Below are positions 33,853 through 42,957 of a DNA stretch of 64,000 nt, piece after piece (position 1 is the first letter of the stretch; each line of letters starts with the position of its first letter). The stretch is from Bacillota bacterium. Its GTDB lineage: Bacteria; Bacillota; Clostridia; Lachnospirales; Lachnospiraceae. The stretch lies in assembly GCA_023392535.1 (NCBI GenBank), contig JAEVYY010000014.1, forward strand, positions 124,001-188,000. Reading direction: 5' to 3'. Under the pieces are notes generated by a model. It saw nothing but the letters and a program-made list of their open reading frames with translations, was not told the DNA's origin and made no database searches. The translations under genes and the position numbers were made by a program.

Positions 33853-35451
33853 ATGAGTATTGCGGAAAAAGTGTTGGATCAGTATAGCTCGAGAGTATAT
33901 AAGAACCGGAAGGATCACATCGTGCAGATCAATAATAATGATAATAACAATCAGATAGCAGCAAATGTGCGCACGATTCCTGGTATTATGACACAAAGAG
34001 GGTGTTGCTACGCAGGCTGTAAGGGTGTTGTTCTTGGGCCGATCAAAGATGCCCTGCAGATTGTACATGGGCCAATTGGCTGTTCTTACTATGCTTGGGG
34101 AACCAGACGGCATAAAGCAAGAAAGGAAGAAGGAGTCGATCATTATTTACAATATTGTCTGTCCACGGATATGCAGGAGCCCGATGTTGTATTTGGGGGC
34201 GAAAAGAAACTGAAAAAGGCAATTGATGAAGCGATGGATTTATTTCATCCTTCTACGATATTAATTTGTTCTACCTGCCCGGTCGGACTAATTGGAGACG
34301 ACATTCATGCAGTGGCTAAATGGGCAGAAAAAAAATATTCCATTAAATGCATTGCATTTAGTTGTGAAGGCTATAAGGGTGTGAGCCAGTCAGCAGGGCA
34401 TCATATTGCAAATAATCAATTAGTGAGATTTGTAATCGGGGAAGGCGACCGTGATATTAAGAATAAATTTTCCCTCAATATACTCGGAGAATACAATATA
34501 GGTGGTGATGGATGGGAGACAGAGCGTATTTTAAAACGGATTGGATATGAAGTGGTATCTACGTTTACAGGCGACAGTAGTATTGATGACTTAAAAAATG
34601 CACATCAGGCAAACTTAAGTTTAGTTCAGTGTCATCGATCCATTAACTACATAGCGGAAATGATTCAGACAAAATATGGTGTTCCTTGGATGAAAGTTAA
34701 TTTCATCGGGGTACAGGGAACCATAGAAACTCTAAGAAATATCGCCAAATACTTTGATGATTCAGAATTAACAGATAAAACAGAGGCAGTCATTGCCGAA
34801 GAATTAGAAGCGATTTCTGATGATATCGAATATTACAAAACAAAGTTGAAGGGAAAGACAGCCGCCCTTTATGTAGGTGGATCCAGAGCTCATCACTATC
34901 AAACATTGTTGAAAGATTTTGGTGTAAGTACTATTTTGGCGGGTTATGAATTCGCCCATAGAGATGAGTATGAAGGAAGAGAAATTCTTCCTTTTGTAAA
35001 AGAAGATGCTGACAGTAAAAACATTGAAAGCATAACCGTAGAAGCAGACTCAGAAAAGTATCATGTATATGTATCAGAAGAAACCCTGAATAGGCTGAAA
35101 GATGAAAAACTTATAGATTATTACGGTGGCATGGCAAAAGAGATGGATGATGGAACTTATATGGTGGATGATTTAAACCATTTTGAAACGGAAGAGTTTT
35201 TAAAATTTTTAAAGCCAGATATCTTTTTTTCTGGTATCAAAGATAAATTTGTAGCGCAAAAAGCTGGTATTTTATCGAGGCAGTTGCATTCATACGATTA
35301 CAGTGGACCCTATGCTGGCTTTAAGGGTGCGGTTAATTTTGCAAGGGATATTACCATGGGTATCTATACGCCGGCATGGAGTTACGTAAAGGCACCTTGG
35401 AAAACGGCTCCGATTTTAGTTGGTACAATGGGAGGTGAGGAATCGTGTTAG
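33853..35451 (+). CDS. nifD: nitrogenase MoFe protein alpha subunit NifD
   Basis: NifD (532 residues) carries FeMo-cofactor. P-cluster ligands are Cys51 ('RGCCYAG'), Cys77 ('GPIGC') and Cys142 ('TCPVGLIGDD'). Cofactor residues are present: Cys260 in 'LVQCHRSINY' and His479 in 'QLHSYDYSGPY', with Val59, Gln179 and His183 ('SQSAGHHIAN') around the substrate site. The roughly 50-residue insert before the last domain (about 380-450) is the Clostridium pasteurianum type. There is no delta-subunit gene, so a molybdenum, not Fe-only or vanadium, enzyme is indicated. Cys52 beside the first P-cluster ligand is an extra cysteine, as far as I recall the family. It overlaps nifK by seven bases. Confidence 0.97.
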   Translation: MSIAEKVLDQYSSRVYKNRKDHIVQINNNDNNNQIAANVRTIPGIMTQRGCCYAGCKGVVLGPIKDALQIVHGPIGCSYYAWGTRRHKARKEEGVDHYLQYCLSTDMQEPDVVFGGEKKLKKAIDEAMDLFHPSTILICSTCPVGLIGDDIHAVAKWAEKKYSIKCIAFSCEGYKGVSQSAGHHIANNQLVRFVIGEGDRDIKNKFSLNILGEYNIGGDGWETERILKRIGYEVVSTFTGDSSIDDLKNAHQANLSLVQCHRSINYIAEMIQTKYGVPWMKVNFIGVQGTIETLRNIAKYFDDSELTDKTEAVIAEELEAISDDIEYYKTKLKGKTAALYVGGSRAHHYQTLLKDFGVSTILAGYEFAHRDEYEGREILPFVKEDADSKNIESITVEADSEKYHVYVSEETLNRLKDEKLIDYYGGMAKEMDDGTYMVDDLNHFETEEFLKFLKPDIFFSGIKDKFVAQKAGILSRQLHSYDYSGPYAGFKGAVNFARDITMGIYTPAWSYVKAPWKTAPILVGTMGGEESC

Positions 35452-36809
35452 ATTATACAAAAAAAGAAAATTATGATAGAACCGCACTTAGAGTCAATCC
35501 GGCAAAAACCTGCCAGCCGGTAGGCGCAATGTATGCAGCGCTCGGTGTACATGAATGTATGCCTCACAGTCATGGTTCCCAGGGATGCTGTGCTTTTCAC
35601 AGAATGTTCCTGACCAGACACTTTAAGGACCCGGCAATGGCTTCCTCCAGCTCTTTTACCGAGGGGGCGTCTGTGTTTGGAGGCGGCAGTAACTTAAAAA
35701 CAGCAGCCAAGAATATTTTTGATATTTATAACCCCAGAATCATTGCAGTACATACGACCTGCTTGTCAGAAACTATCGGTGATGACTTAAATGCTATTAT
35801 ACAGGAGATCTCGATTCCAGAAGGAAAATTTATGGTGCATACTAATACACCAAGTTATAAGGGTTCTCATATTACCGGCTTTAGCAATATGGTATCCGGG
35901 TTCATCAAGTACTTGTCCGTATCAACCGGCAAAAAGAATGGGAAAGTAACTATCATACCAGGCTTTGTAAATCCGGGAGATATGCGGGAAATGAAAAGAA
36001 TCGCTGGAATAATGGGAATTTCTTATATCATGCTTCCAGATACCAGTGGAGTTATGGACTCTCCAATGACTGGAAAATTTGAAATGTATCCAAAAGGGGG
36101 AACTACCGTAGAAGAAATCATAGAATCGGGTAATTCCGAACTTACCTTAGCACTGGGCAAATTGACAAGTGAACTGCCAGCGGCCGCTTTGGAAAAAAAA
36201 TGTGGCGTTCCATATAAAGCACTTTCCCTTCCAATCGGCATCGGAAAAACAGATGCCTATATTATGGAATTACAGGCATATTGCAAGGAGGAAGTACCTT
36301 ATGAGCTGGAAGAAGAGAGAGGGCAGTTAGTCGATATTTTAATTGATATCCATCCCTATACCTATAACAAAAAAGTGGCTATATTTGGGGATCCCGACAC
36401 CGTACTTGGGATATCAGAGTTTGCATTGGAAATGGGGATGATTCCCAAGTATTTAGTAACTGGTACACCAGGTGAAGCTTTTGAAAGAGAGGCAGCAGAT
36501 TTATTCGCGAAATTTGGTTTAGAAGGTTGTAAGGCAAAGGCTGCCGGAGACTTATACGAATTGCACCAGTGGATAAAACAGGAGAGCGTAGATATACTGA
36601 TTGGCGGTACGCATGGAAAACATATAGCAAGGACGGAGGATATTCCTTTTGTCAGGGCTGGCTTCCCAATCATAGACCGGTATATCCATTCCTACATGCC
36701 TCTAGTTGGCTATAAGGGAGCTATCAGACTGGCAGAACTGATTACCAATGCACTGATGGATCGACAGGATAGAGACAGTGCGGAAGAAGATTTTGAAATG
36801 GTTCTGTAG
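35445..36809 (+). CDS. nifK: nitrogenase MoFe protein beta subunit NifK
   Basis: NifK (454 residues) shares the P-cluster with NifD. It has the short N-terminus found in clostridial enzymes, about 60 residues less than Azotobacter NifK. P-cluster Cys residues occur in 'KTCQPVGAMYAALG', 'HGSQGCCAF' and 'TTCLSETIGDD'. The start is GTG inside the end of nifD (ribosome site GGGAGGTGAGG), indicating coupled, equimolar synthesis. 'SFTEGASVFGG' and 'GGTHGKHIAR' are further family motifs. Confidence 0.97.
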   Translation: MLDYTKKENYDRTALRVNPAKTCQPVGAMYAALGVHECMPHSHGSQGCCAFHRMFLTRHFKDPAMASSSSFTEGASVFGGGSNLKTAAKNIFDIYNPRIIAVHTTCLSETIGDDLNAIIQEISIPEGKFMVHTNTPSYKGSHITGFSNMVSGFIKYLSVSTGKKNGKVTIIPGFVNPGDMREMKRIAGIMGISYIMLPDTSGVMDSPMTGKFEMYPKGGTTVEEIIESGNSELTLALGKLTSELPAAALEKKCGVPYKALSLPIGIGKTDAYIMELQAYCKEEVPYELEEERGQLVDILIDIHPYTYNKKVAIFGDPDTVLGISEFALEMGMIPKYLVTGTPGEAFEREAADLFAKFGLEGCKAKAAGDLYELHQWIKQESVDILIGGTHGKHIARTEDIPFVRAGFPIIDRYIHSYMPLVGYKGAIRLAELITNALMDRQDRDSAEEDFEMVL

Positions 36810-36858
36810 CATATCGGAAAAAACGAACGGCTGCGAAGAACGGAAAGGAATGCATCCT

Positions 36859-38202
36859 ATGGAAAATGCAAGTGTATTAGAGGAAAGAAAAGAATTCATC
36901 TTATTAAAGCAGGATGGATGTAGCGGAAATGGAATGCGTTGTGACGCCAATAGTATTTCAGGAGCAGTCAGCCAAAGAGCCTGTGTATACTGTGGAGCGC
37001 GAGTTGTTTTAAATCCTATAACCGATGCATTTCATATTGTACATGGTCCCATTGGTTGTGCCAGCTATACTTGGGATATCAGAGGAAGCTTATCGAGCGG
37101 GGAGGATTTATACCGCAACAGCTTTTCTACAGACCTAAGAGAACAAGATGTTATTTTTGGTGGTGAAAAAAAATTAACGGCTGCAATCGAAGAGATTGCA
37201 GTCAAATATCATCCCAAATTAATTTTTGTTTATGCAACGTGTATTGTAGGAGTCATAGGAGACGATGTAACGGCGATCTGCAAAGCAATGTCAAAGAAAT
37301 ATCAGATGCGTGTCATACCAGTGAAATCGCCGGGATTTTCAGGAAATAAATCTGTGGGCTATAAAATGGCCTGCAATGCGATTATGGAACTCATCTCAGG
37401 ACAGGAGCAGAAAAAAAGAAAAGGTGTCAATATAGTAGGCGATTTTAATCTTGCAGGTGAGATGTGGATCATTAAAGATTATTTAAAAAAGATTGGCATC
37501 CCGGTCATTTCGACAATTACAGGTGATGCTACCTATGAAAGTCTTCTTAAGGCCCCTTCGGCTGTCCTAAATATCGTACAATGTGCAGGCTCAAGCACGT
37601 ATTTAGCAAACCGGATGGAAGAAGAGATGGGAATTGCGTATATCAAAGTAAGCTTTTTTGGAATTGAGGATACGACAAGCTCGTTGATCCGCATCGCAGA
37701 GGCGTTACGGGATGATGCGGCAAGACAGAGAGCAATTGCTTTTACAACGCAGGAAACTATGAGATTACAGGATTTTCTTGCTAAATATAGAAAAAATCTG
37801 GAAGGAAAAAAGGCTGCTATCTACGTAGGTGGCGGTTTTAAAGCGATCTCTTTGATACGCCAATTCCGGTCCATGGGTATGGAAACGGTAGTTGTCGGTA
37901 CACAGACTGGTAAGATGGATGATTATGAGGTTATTGAGAGTCTGGTTAAGAAAGACACCGTCATACTGGATGATGCCAATCCTGCGGAATTGGAAAAATT
38001 TATGAGGGAGAAAAAAGCGGATATCTTAGTTGGCGGCGTAAAGGAAAGGCCGTTGGCTTATAAGCTGGGAATCGCATTTTGCGATCATAATCATGAAAGA
38101 AAGCATCCATTAAGCGGCTTTGACGGAGTTGTTAATTTTACAAAAGAAATCAACTATAGCATCAACAATCCGGTTTGGAACTATATGGAGGGAAGCATAT
38201 GA
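36859..38202 (+). CDS. nifE: nitrogenase cofactor scaffold protein NifE
   Basis: NifE with NifN forms the scaffold on which the NifB cofactor precursor matures before transfer to NifDK. The 447-residue product resembles NifD: 'RACVYCGARVVLNPITDAFHIVHGPIGC', partly shown, then 'FSTDLREQDVIFGGEKKL' and 'TCIVGVIGDDV'. It lacks the NifD cofactor-ligand set in full, as expected. The start at 36859 is nine bases after AAAGGA; an upstream ATG at 36850 is too close to that site, and frames further upstream overlap nifK. It overlaps nifN-B by four bases. Confidence 0.93.
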   Translation: MENASVLEERKEFILLKQDGCSGNGMRCDANSISGAVSQRACVYCGARVVLNPITDAFHIVHGPIGCASYTWDIRGSLSSGEDLYRNSFSTDLREQDVIFGGEKKLTAAIEEIAVKYHPKLIFVYATCIVGVIGDDVTAICKAMSKKYQMRVIPVKSPGFSGNKSVGYKMACNAIMELISGQEQKKRKGVNIVGDFNLAGEMWIIKDYLKKIGIPVISTITGDATYESLLKAPSAVLNIVQCAGSSTYLANRMEEEMGIAYIKVSFFGIEDTTSSLIRIAEALRDDAARQRAIAFTTQETMRLQDFLAKYRKNLEGKKAAIYVGGGFKAISLIRQFRSMGMETVVVGTQTGKMDDYEVIESLVKKDTVILDDANPAELEKFMREKKADILVGGVKERPLAYKLGIAFCDHNHERKHPLSGFDGVVNFTKEINYSINNPVWNYMEGSI

Positions 38203-40838
38203 GAGGTACCATGGTAAATTTGAATGTAAATCCTTGTAAGATGTGTATGCCGATGGGGGCCGCAACGGCTTTGTACGGCATTTCGAAATGTATGACAATC
38301 CTTCATGGATCGCAAGGGTGCAGTACCTATATCAGAAGGCATATGGCGACTCATTATAATGAACCGGTGGATATTGCATCCTCTTCCTTAACGGAAGAAG
38401 GAACGGTATATGGGGGGGAGAAAAATCTCCTGACAGGTCTTAAGAATTTAATTAAATTATATGAGCCGGAAGTAATCGGAGTGGCAACTACCTGTCTTGC
38501 GGAAACCATCGGTGAAGATATAGTCAGAATGATTGAGAAATTCTACATGGAAAATCCGGAACATAGAAATATAAAAATTATTCCCATTCCATCTGCCGGA
38601 TATGCAGGAACCCAATTTGAGGGCTATATGAGGGCACTCTATGAAATTGTCAAACATATTGAAATGGATCCGACGAGGCATCAGAAGATCAATATTGTGA
38701 CCAGTATGCTGTCTCCGGCAGATACCAGATATTTAAAAGAACTGTTAGAAGAATTTTCCATAGACTTTATATTATTGCCGGATTTATCAAGTACCTTAGA
38801 TGGTGTACATCAAAAAAGATATGAAAGAATGCCATCTGGGGGGACTCATATAGAAGATATCAGCAAAATGGCTGGTGCAAGCATTACCCTGGAATTATCA
38901 AGCTTTACCGAGGATAATCCTTCCGTAGCTGAATATCTATATGAAACGTATGGTGTGCCTTATAAAAAATGTGCACTTCCAGTCAGCCTTAGAGATACCG
39001 ATACATTTATGAAGATCCTCTCCGATATTTCAGGGAAACCAATTCCGGAAAAGAGAAAGGAACAGCGTGGGCGATTTTTGGATGCCATGGTAGATGCGCA
39101 TAAATATAATGGCGAGGCAAGAGCTGTTGTCTACGGAGAACCGGATTTTATCTATAGTACCGTGCGTTTATGCTTAGAAAATGGAATCATGCCGATGATT
39201 GTGGCTACTGGTTCTAAATGTATGGAAATGAAAGATATGCTTACCAGCCAGATACAGGAGGTGGCAGATTCCTATTTTATAGAACGCTTTGAAATCCTTG
39301 ATGATATTGATTTTCAGACCATAGAAGAAATAGCAAGGGAAATAGGAATCAATATACTGATTGGCAATTCCGATGGAAGAAGAATGGCAGAAAAACTAGG
39401 TGTTGAGATTGTTCGAAGAAGTTTTCCGATTCATGACAGAATAGGTGGGCAAAGGCAACGCATGTTAGGGTATGAGGGAGTACTTACCTTTTTAGATGAG
39501 ATTGCCAATGTAATGCTGGCAAGGAAGGAAAACAGTTTTCGGGAAGAACTGTATCACAAATATTACAAGGGGGAATCGGTGTCAATGGTCGATCACAAGA
39601 ATAAAACAATGGAACAAAGAACCGCTACGCATCCATGCTTTAATTGCGAGGCTCATGAATATGCCAGAATGCATTTACCAATTGCGCCAAAGTGTAACAT
39701 CAGCTGCAATTACTGTGTCCGCAAATTTGACTGTCCCAATGAGAGCAGACCAGGCGTCACAACAAATGTATTAAGCCCGCAGGAAGCTTTTGAAAAATAT
39801 AGGGAAGTAAAGAGTAAGGTTCCAAATCTCTCAGTTGTAGGAATTGCAGGACCAGGTGATGCATTGGCAAACTTTAAGGAAACGAAAAGAACCTTGGAAT
39901 TGATCAGGGAGCAGGATGAAGAGATAACCTTCTGCTTATCCACAAATGGTCTTATGCTCCCTCGTTATGCCGATGAATTAATACAGCTTGGAGTTTCCCA
40001 TGTAACAGTCACCATGAATGCCATTGACCCTAGAATCGGAGAACAAATTTACAAATATGTGGATTATATGGGAACCAGGTATTATGGGGAAACAGCAGCA
40101 GCAATCCTGCTTGCCAATCAGTTGACAGGAATACAGCTTCTTACCTCCAAGGGGATTGTCTGTAAAGTGAACATTGTTATGCTTAAGGGCATCAATGACC
40201 ATCATATTCCAGAAATTGTTAAAAAGGTAAAGGAATTAGAGGGAACCATTACAAATATCATGCAATTGATACCGGTGGCGGGAAGTGCATTTGAAAATTT
40301 GACTCTGGTCAGTAATAAGGAAATTATGAAGATGCGAAAAGACTGTGGTGAGACTATGAAACAGATGTATCATTGCAAGCAATGTCGTGCAGATGCCATT
40401 GGCACCTTGGAAAATGACCGTTCGATTGAGTTCCATGCATGTCATAAGGTAGAAGTGATTGAAAAAACAACGGAAAACGCAGGATGCAAGGCTAAAAAGA
40501 TTCAGGTGGCCGTGGCAACAAAGAGCGGCATGGTAGTAGATCAGCATTTTGGTCAGGTATCAGAACTATATGTGTATGAATACTTCGATGGATCTGCAAA
40601 ATTTATCGAAAAGAGAAGTATAGATAAGTACTGCGTTGGAAAGATGGACTGTGATGGAAAAGAAGACAAGATCTCTTTGATCATTCATACCATAGCAGAT
40701 TGTGATGCTGTCATTGCAATGAGAATAGGGGATTCGCCCAAAATGCAATTACAGCAAAAAGGAATTCAAGTTTTTACTACGTACGATAAAATAGAAGATT
40801 CAGTGAAAAAAGTCGCAGCCAACATGTCAGTTATCTAA
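38199..40838 (+). CDS. nifN-B: NifN-NifB fusion protein
   Basis: An 879-residue fusion as known from Clostridium pasteurianum. Residues 1-450 are NifN, partner of NifE ('NPCKMCMPMGAATALYG', 'HGSQGCSTYIRRH', 'TTCLAETIGED'). After a linker, NifB occupies about 470-760: radical-SAM motif 'CNISCNYC', 'GIAGPGDALANF', 'NIVMLKGIND', and 'HCKQCRADAIG'. The last 115 residues (about 765-879) form a NifX/NafY-type cofactor-binding domain ('VDQHFGQVSELYVYEY'). The fusion ties precursor synthesis to the scaffold. The start at 38199 is behind GGAGGGAAG and overlaps nifE (ATGA). Confidence 0.95.
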   Translation: MRGTMVNLNVNPCKMCMPMGAATALYGISKCMTILHGSQGCSTYIRRHMATHYNEPVDIASSSLTEEGTVYGGEKNLLTGLKNLIKLYEPEVIGVATTCLAETIGEDIVRMIEKFYMENPEHRNIKIIPIPSAGYAGTQFEGYMRALYEIVKHIEMDPTRHQKINIVTSMLSPADTRYLKELLEEFSIDFILLPDLSSTLDGVHQKRYERMPSGGTHIEDISKMAGASITLELSSFTEDNPSVAEYLYETYGVPYKKCALPVSLRDTDTFMKILSDISGKPIPEKRKEQRGRFLDAMVDAHKYNGEARAVVYGEPDFIYSTVRLCLENGIMPMIVATGSKCMEMKDMLTSQIQEVADSYFIERFEILDDIDFQTIEEIAREIGINILIGNSDGRRMAEKLGVEIVRRSFPIHDRIGGQRQRMLGYEGVLTFLDEIANVMLARKENSFREELYHKYYKGESVSMVDHKNKTMEQRTATHPCFNCEAHEYARMHLPIAPKCNISCNYCVRKFDCPNESRPGVTTNVLSPQEAFEKYREVKSKVPNLSVVGIAGPGDALANFKETKRTLELIREQDEEITFCLSTNGLMLPRYADELIQLGVSHVTVTMNAIDPRIGEQIYKYVDYMGTRYYGETAAAILLANQLTGIQLLTSKGIVCKVNIVMLKGINDHHIPEIVKKVKELEGTITNIMQLIPVAGSAFENLTLVSNKEIMKMRKDCGETMKQMYHCKQCRADAIGTLENDRSIEFHACHKVEVIEKTTENAGCKAKKIQVAVATKSGMVVDQHFGQVSELYVYEYFDGSAKFIEKRSIDKYCVGKMDCDGKEDKISLIIHTIADCDAVIAMRIGDSPKMQLQQKGIQVFTTYDKIEDSVKKVAANMSVI

Positions 40839-40850
40839 AGGAGGAGAAAA

Positions 40851-41159
40851 ATGGTCAGTCCCAAATATCATGTATTTGTATGTACGAGTTGTAGAATGAA
40901 TGGTCAGCAAAAAGGCTTTTGCCATGCAAAGGGATCGGTGAATCTTGTACAAAGATTCATGGAGGAAATAGATGACAGAGATTTATCAAGTAAAGTAATC
41001 ATCACAAATACGGGTTGCTTTGGTATTTGTGACAAGGGTCCTATTGTTGCTATTTACCCAGAGGGCGTTTGGTATGGAAATGTGACGGAAGAAGATGTAG
41101 AAATCATTGTAGAACAGCATTTAGAAGGAGGCGCTATCGTAGAATCACTTGTCATTTGA
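40851..41159 (+). CDS. thioredoxin-like [2Fe-2S] ferredoxin of the nif cluster
   Basis: A 102-residue ferredoxin with the fold and cysteine pattern of the C. pasteurianum [2Fe-2S] protein: Cys11, Cys14, Cys24, Cys56 and Cys60 in 'VCTSCRMNG', 'GFCHAK' and 'NTGCFGICDKGPI'. The clostridial protein interacts with the MoFe protein, and its gene lies beside nif genes there too, so a specific nitrogenase role is likely but not proven. AAAGGAGGAG gives a strong ribosome site. It lies 12 bases after nifN-B. Confidence 0.93.
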   Translation: MVSPKYHVFVCTSCRMNGQQKGFCHAKGSVNLVQRFMEEIDDRDLSSKVIITNTGCFGICDKGPIVAIYPEGVWYGNVTEEDVEIIVEQHLEGGAIVESLVI

Positions 41160-41190
41160 ACAGGAGAAAGGCGTGAGGGGAGGCTTTTGC

Positions 41191-42174
41191 ATGATTCAAA
41201 TAATAGATAATACATTAACTGCGTTCGATCATTGTCTGCCTTCCAGGGAAGATTTACATGCATTTAGTACGATGCTTTTTTCGATTGGCGTCGACATTGT
41301 TGAAGTATCGGTTACTGCATATGAGAGGATGAAACCATTGCCGGAACATAAAAAATTTGCGCTCAATATAGAATATGTGGAAGTAATCGATCAATATCCT
41401 GGTTTCTATCGCTATATCTGTCATAATGGTAAAAACAATGAAAATATAATTCAACAGATTCAATTAAATGATGCAAGAGAAATTGTTAAGTTAAGAGCAT
41501 TTAACAATTGTAAAGAATTTCGAATTGTTGGTCTGGATGATCTGATTTGTGGTTCCTATGACAAAACGATGAGAGAAATAAAAAACAGTTTGCCGAGAAG
41601 CAGAGTATATTTCTGCCCAGAAAATAATTATGGATGTGCAAGCGCTCTTGCTGTTCAATGGATATTGATGGAGGGTCATAATATTACAACAAGCTTTGCC
41701 GGAGTTAAAAATAATGCGGCAACAGAAGAGGTTTTAATGGCACTGCGTTTGGTGATGCGCCATAAGCCAAACCGGGATTTATCTGCATTGCCCCATTTAA
41801 CGAAGTTATTTGAGGACATAACGGGCTGTAAAATTGGAAATAAAAAACCGGTGATCGGAAAAAACATATTTAAAGTAGAGGCAGGTATTCATGCAGATGG
41901 GATCAGTAAGAATCCCCTGACCTACGAAGCGTATGATCCAAGATGTGTAGGAGGAAAAACGGAATTAGTCATAGGAAAACATTCCGGATTGAAAGCAATT
42001 AAATATAAAATGCAGGAATTAAAAATGCAGCTGCCAATGGATCGGATAATTGAAAAAATATTAGGTAGGGTGAAGGAAACATGTACGGAGAAGAGAACTA
42101 GTTTAAGTGACAAAGATTTTAAGAAACTTGCCATTGAGGTGATTGCCAATGAAAGAGACCAAATATATCGTTGA
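41191..42174 (+). CDS. nifV-omega: homocitrate synthase omega subunit NifV-omega
   Basis: One half of a split homocitrate synthase. The 327-residue protein retains a degenerate TIM-barrel-like N-terminal part ('IIDNTLTAFDHCLP'), without the normal 'TTLRDGEQ' active site, and carries the C-terminal regulatory segment with 'FKVEAGIHADGISKNP' and 'IGKHSGLKAI'. With NifV-alpha it makes homocitrate for FeMo-cofactor. The start at 41191 has AGGGGAGG seven bases upstream; an open frame from 41149 overlaps the ferredoxin end. It overlaps nifV-alpha by 26 bases. Confidence 0.9.
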   Translation: MIQIIDNTLTAFDHCLPSREDLHAFSTMLFSIGVDIVEVSVTAYERMKPLPEHKKFALNIEYVEVIDQYPGFYRYICHNGKNNENIIQQIQLNDAREIVKLRAFNNCKEFRIVGLDDLICGSYDKTMREIKNSLPRSRVYFCPENNYGCASALAVQWILMEGHNITTSFAGVKNNAATEEVLMALRLVMRHKPNRDLSALPHLTKLFEDITGCKIGNKKPVIGKNIFKVEAGIHADGISKNPLTYEAYDPRCVGGKTELVIGKHSGLKAIKYKMQELKMQLPMDRIIEKILGRVKETCTEKRTSLSDKDFKKLAIEVIANERDQIYR

Positions 42175-42955
42175 TACAACATTGCGGGATGGAGAACAAA
42201 GTCCTGGGATTGTACTGCGTACAGAAGATAAAATTAAAATTGCAAAATGTCTGGATCAAATTGGGGTCTATGAAATAGAAGCAGGAGTTCCATGTCTTAG
42301 TCCGCTTGAAGAAGAGGGAATCAGCAGAATTATAGAAAATACCGCAAAAGCTAAAATATCTGTTTGGAGTCGTATGAATACAGAAGATGTAAAAAGATCT
42401 ATCGTCTGCAGGCCGGATATCATTCATATTGGAATGCCAGTTTCTTATATTCAGATCTATAGTAAATTGAAAAAAAATAAAGTATGGGTACAAAAATCGA
42501 TATTGGAATGTGTAGCAGTCGCAAAAAGTCAAAATGTTGATGTAACGGTTGGATTGGAAGATGCCTCCAGATCTGATATTGGCTTTTTATTAACACTAAT
42601 CAAGGAACTTAGTAGAGAGGGAGTCAAGACAGTACGTTTGGCAGATACGGTTGGTATTTTAACACCAAATAGAACCAAAGAAATAGTAGAAACGATGAAG
42701 GCCTATTCCGATGTTACAATAGAAATGCATGTCCATAATGATCTGGGCATGGCAGTAGCCAATTCGATCATTGGTGCAAAAGCAGGTGCTGACTATATTG
42801 ACAGTACCTTATTCGGCATAGGAGAAAGAACAGGAAATTGTAATTTTTATGACTTTATTCAGGCGAGTGAATCCATATTTCAATTTGCAATGACTAAGAA
42901 ACAGATCAGAGAGGTTGAAAAAGAGGTGTATGAAGAACTGAAAGGGGCAATGTAA
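42149..42955 (+). CDS. nifV-alpha: homocitrate synthase alpha subunit NifV-alpha
   Basis: The catalytic half of split NifV, 268 residues. It has the acetyl-CoA/2-oxoglutarate condensing active site 'DTTLRDGEQSPG', 'GLEDASRSD', and the metal-binding 'MHVHNDLGMAVAN' of the isopropylmalate/homocitrate synthase family. It ends before the LeuA-like C-terminal domain, which is supplied by NifV-omega. The ATG at 42149 has GAGGTG seven bases upstream within the 3' end of nifV-omega; this overlap suggests coupled synthesis of the two subunits. Confidence 0.92.
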   Translation: MKETKYIVDTTLRDGEQSPGIVLRTEDKIKIAKCLDQIGVYEIEAGVPCLSPLEEEGISRIIENTAKAKISVWSRMNTEDVKRSIVCRPDIIHIGMPVSYIQIYSKLKKNKVWVQKSILECVAVAKSQNVDVTVGLEDASRSDIGFLLTLIKELSREGVKTVRLADTVGILTPNRTKEIVETMKAYSDVTIEMHVHNDLGMAVANSIIGAKAGADYIDSTLFGIGERTGNCNFYDFIQASESIFQFAMTKKQIREVEKEVYEELKGAM

Positions 42956-42957
42956 TA

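Noticed and set aside
33853..35451. Vanadium or Fe-only nitrogenase
   Set aside because: No delta-subunit gene, clostridial Mo-type insert in NifD, modABC upstream, and full nifE/nifN-B/nifV set; only the AnfO-like gene points the other way.
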